From assembly GCA_016183235.1 (NCBI GenBank), contig JACPFA010000038.1, positions 1-45,520 of the forward strand: a DNA stretch of 45,520 nt. The letters run 5' to 3'. Under the pieces are notes generated by a model. The model had not been told where the DNA came from and made no database searches. It worked only from the letters and a program-made list of their open reading frames with translations. This DNA is from Deltaproteobacteria bacterium. GTDB taxonomy: Bacteria > UBA10199 > DSSB01 > JACPFA01. Below are positions 43,308-45,520 of this stretch, piece after piece (within the stretch, counting starts at the first letter, position 1; each line of letters begins with the position of its first letter). Both the position numbers and the translations under genes were made by a program.

Positions 43308-44996
43308 ATGTCTTGTTATAAAGTTGAGGGAAGATCACAACCCGTCTGTGATTCCGTAAAAGAAGCTAGTGATTTGGGAGAGGCCATGGCGTTTGATGCC
43401 GCTCTTGTTGGTGTGGCTAGTGATGTTGCCGATGTTGGATATCAGTTTGGGAAAGGGTTTTATAAAGGGCTGGAGAATGCTGCTGCAGGTTCCTTTCATA
43501 TTGCCTGGAAAATTTTTTCCCCCCGTAGTAGTTTTTTGGAACATATAGACGGTATCAATGAGTTTGTTTATGGATCTGCCAATGCAGTAAGTGGTGGAGT
43601 TTTGTATTGGGTTGTGAACGAAGGCCTGGGGATTGACGTTCCTTATTTTACACCGCTTCCAGGAGTAAATACAGTCGAAGATGCCGGGGCTGCCGCTGCG
43701 AATATTGCCATGGTTGCAGGTCCAGTGGCATACGTTGCCGTTAAAGTACCGCTCAAAGCGAATCTTGCGGTCCAAATGGAAAGCCCCAAGGTAGCTCGAG
43801 CTCGAGTTCCAACAGAGGCTGAGTTTCTAAAAAGGTGGGGGGACCCTGGTGAGATTGTTAGAAAAGCTCTAGCTGCAGCTGAAGAAGAGCTTCTCAAAGC
43901 GAAGCCTGCTTCCGTTCAAGTTGATGATGGCCTTCCATCAACCCGAGTACAAACAAAAACACCAAACGTAAAAGTAGTAGAAGCAACATCATACGATGTA
44001 TTGTCAACGTTGATTCAAAAGGAGAGGGATAGTAATAGCGTCTGCGCTGATGTTCTCAATTACGTAAGAGATCACCACGATGAAGTTACAATGACGCATG
44101 TTGAAGCGTTAGTCGCCCTTTTGCGAAAAAGCAGGGCAACACAGGTCTTAGTAGAGCTTGCAAGACTACGACCTGATTTGGCAACATCCATTATCGATCA
44201 TCTTATTGGCCAAGGAACCCTCAATGCCATTAGGGTGCTGGGTTACATTTTCAACACTCATCCAGAATATGTTACCATCGAACATATTTACAGGATATTT
44301 GTGGAATTACCCAACCCCAAAGAATACTATGATTTAACGAATGATTGGCTTAGCATAAAACTCCAGATCGGCGCAAATGAATCGACAGCCCTCCAACAAC
44401 TTGTGGCTCTGCAATATCCGGATCAACTGCGTGAACTCGGTGATCGATTGGTGGATGCATTTGAATGTAATGTTCACCTAGAAAATGCCTTAACGCCATT
44501 GATAAAAGGCGATAGAATTCTTCTTTCGGGGCTAAGTCCCTGGTTAAAAAGACAGGCCCTCCGTAGAAATCTTTGGGTAGAGCCTTTGGCTAAAGGCCTG
44601 GTTGAACGTGCCCTAGCAAGAGGGCACTACGCAGATGTTATGTTTGATGATCTCAAAAGTAGATATTTAGTAGCAGAAGACATTTTAGCCTGGATCCGCC
44701 AAACCGATTTTTATGCCGATGAAAGCCATGGCAGGAGATTATACGAACTGGCAAAAGATAACCCGGCGTTGCTTGGCCCTGAAATCATTCAAGAGTTATT
44801 AGCCAACCCACATTTAGTTCGGGTATTAACAGAAATTGCTTTTCAAAAGCCTGACCTGTTAACAGCGGCTGATTATCTAAAGCTTGTGAGGAGTTTGATT
44901 GATCAGAATCAATTACCTTTACTAGCCAAACTACCCAAGGACCTTGCACTAAGATTCGATCCTCATTTGATAGATACCTTAGATGAAACAGAATAG
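43308..44996 (+). CDS. Large hypothetical protein, helical with a hydrophobic Gly/Ala-rich segment
   Basis: No family recognised. ATG 43308 follows AAAGGGGG. The 562-residue product has no signal peptide. Residues ~25-165 contain Gly/Ala-rich hydrophobic stretches (AVSGGVLYWVVNEG, then DAGAAAANIAMVAGPVAYVA) like segments before toxin domains or in membrane-inserting proteins. From ~235 on it is a string of amphipathic helices (VLNYVRDHHDEVTMTHVEAL, VLVELARLRPDLATSIIDHL) as in an alpha-solenoid. The reading frame stays open for 61 codons beyond the TAG 44994-44996, and that stretch resembles the upstream part (LVEEALAQR versus LVERALARG). The gene may therefore be truncated by a recent amber mutation. 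Confidence 0.7.
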   Translation: MSCYKVEGRSQPVCDSVKEASDLGEAMAFDAALVGVASDVADVGYQFGKGFYKGLENAAAGSFHIAWKIFSPRSSFLEHIDGINEFVYGSANAVSGGVLYWVVNEGLGIDVPYFTPLPGVNTVEDAGAAAANIAMVAGPVAYVAVKVPLKANLAVQMESPKVARARVPTEAEFLKRWGDPGEIVRKALAAAEEELLKAKPASVQVDDGLPSTRVQTKTPNVKVVEATSYDVLSTLIQKERDSNSVCADVLNYVRDHHDEVTMTHVEALVALLRKSRATQVLVELARLRPDLATSIIDHLIGQGTLNAIRVLGYIFNTHPEYVTIEHIYRIFVELPNPKEYYDLTNDWLSIKLQIGANESTALQQLVALQYPDQLRELGDRLVDAFECNVHLENALTPLIKGDRILLSGLSPWLKRQALRRNLWVEPLAKGLVERALARGHYADVMFDDLKSRYLVAEDILAWIRQTDFYADESHGRRLYELAKDNPALLGPEIIQELLANPHLVRVLTEIAFQKPDLLTAADYLKLVRSLIDQNQLPLLAKLPKDLALRFDPHLIDTLDETE

Positions 44997-45182
44997 CATA
45001 AACTCTATTTAACCAAGCTTGTTGAAGAGGCTCTAGCTCAGCGAGTCATGCAAAACCGCCAAGTAAAATCCAAAAAGAAATTTAAACTTCATATGTTTAA
45101 AGGTAAGGGGGTGCAGCCCGGGGTTGATCTTGATAGCACAGCATCCCTGTTAGATATTATGGAGCCTCATGCTGGCTCTTAA
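44997..45182 (+). other. In-frame continuation of the 43308 ORF after an amber stop
   Basis: In the same frame as the 43308 gene, 61 codons follow the TAG before a TAA (45180-45182). The translation is Lys-rich and ordinary (KLYLTKLVEEALAQRVMQNR, then KSKKKFKLHMF and a tail ending MEPHAGS). There is no ribosome site before the first internal ATG (45048), so it is not an obvious separate gene. It looks like a lost or read-through C-terminus. Confidence 0.55.
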
Positions 45183-45186
45183 GGTG

Positions 45187-45223
45187 AAAAAAAAGGCATG
45201 CTAATGGATCCCATTAGCATGCC
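45187..45223 (-). terminator. Rho-independent terminator
   Basis: GGCATGCTAATGG (45195-45207) and its complement (45211-45223) form a perfect 13-bp stem with a 3-nt loop. On the minus strand it is followed by eight T residues (45194-45187). It ends transcription of the Cys-rich gene that stops at 45248. The plus-strand gene may also use the hairpin. Confidence 0.88.
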
Positions 45224-45247
45224 TGGATGAAAATTGTTTCTAGCCTA

Positions 45248-45520
45248 CTACGGACGTATGTTTCTAAGAAGACACGTGCGGTAGTACTCTGTCTCATAGC
45301 CGATGAACTGGGTACCATCCTCACATGACTCGTGGACATAGCTATCATAAGAGCTAATCTCGCAACTTGCATAAACATTTCCACTGCATTGTTCTAAGGC
45401 TTCATCCACAGCTAAGTTAGCAGCAGCTTCCCAGGCATCACTACAACTATGGGAAAACTTCCTCAATACTCGCTTAGCATGCGCTTTGGCCCTCTGACAG
45501 GGGTCAAGACTCGAGAGATC
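45248..45520 (-). CDS. Cys-rich protein, C-terminal part (runs off right edge)
   Basis: A minus-strand frame is open from the right edge to a stop at 45248, 90 codons. A TTG at 45466 could be mistaken for its start, but the upstream codons (DPCQRAKAHAKRVLRKFS) continue the same composition, so the true start lies beyond the window. The visible part has seven or so Cys residues spaced along helices and loops (SCSDAWEAAANLAVDEALEQ, VYASCEISSYDSY, ESCEDGTQFIG, YRTCLLRN), suggesting an exported, disulfide-bonded protein. I do not recognise it. The terminator that follows supports this strand. Confidence 0.65.
   Translation of the reverse strand, partial: DLSSLDPCQRAKAHAKRVLRKFSHSCSDAWEAAANLAVDEALEQCSGNVYASCEISSYDSYVHESCEDGTQFIGYETEYYRTCLLRNIRP

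Overview
This looks like a chromosomal segment of a Gram-negative, non-model bacterium. The outer-membrane features (TolC-like OMF, MlaC, CsgG-like protein, LipB, DsbD), the FadR/ETF/acyl-CoA dehydrogenase/FadF-type cluster, the abundant VapBC modules and the intergenic palindromes of the TGTCATTGCGAG / GTCATCCC...GGGATCCATGAT type suggest a deltaproteobacterial or related lineage. That placement is inference from gene content; no rRNA is present. Most of the window is ordinary core chromosome with coding on both strands. The ends (1-600 and about 40.4-45.5 kb) and the 4.1-6.6 kb stretch look accessory.

Layout. 1-138: start of an IS110-type transposase running off the left edge. 630-4145: outer-membrane efflux protein, MlaC-like lipid carrier and a phosphodiesterase, overlapping or nearly so. 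4135-6540: putative metallopeptidase and two convergent Phd/VapC toxin-antitoxin pairs. 6862-13256: a fatty-acid oxidation module: FadR-like TetR repressor with two operators, EtfB, EtfA, acyl-CoA dehydrogenase, and (opposite strand) a membrane FeS/heme ETF:quinone oxidoreductase. Together they carry electrons from acyl-CoA to the quinone pool. 13679-15572: LemA and two TPM-domain proteins. 15569-19994: a 1292-residue caspase-like/thioredoxin/HEAT-repeat protein with a small exported neighbour. 20062-28872: HDAC-like deacetylase, cyclophilin, M23 peptidase, DisA-like domain protein, glutamate dehydrogenase, DsbD and a sensor kinase. 29169-40345: housekeeping genes guaB, guaA, dnaE, hflX, a CsgG-like protein, a CDP-alcohol phosphatidyltransferase, a metallophosphoesterase and lipB. 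40466-45520: accessory genes without clear homologues (a beta-solenoid-like protein, a VapBC pair, a thioredoxin-like protein with WCHNC, a 562-residue unknown with an in-frame extension after an amber stop, and a Cys-rich protein cut by the edge).

Two things stand out. First, the intergenic regions are packed with palindromic repeats of several families, some inserted inside others. The largest mostly sit in divergent promoter regions, and several smaller ones extend into genes and encode the termini of proteins (TetR, TPM protein, HflX). Second, two unknown accessory genes (40466 and 43308) share an upstream block that matches a sigma-28 (FliA/SigD) promoter, although no flagellar gene is in the window. 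The caspase/thioredoxin/HEAT protein is the best candidate for an undescribed system.
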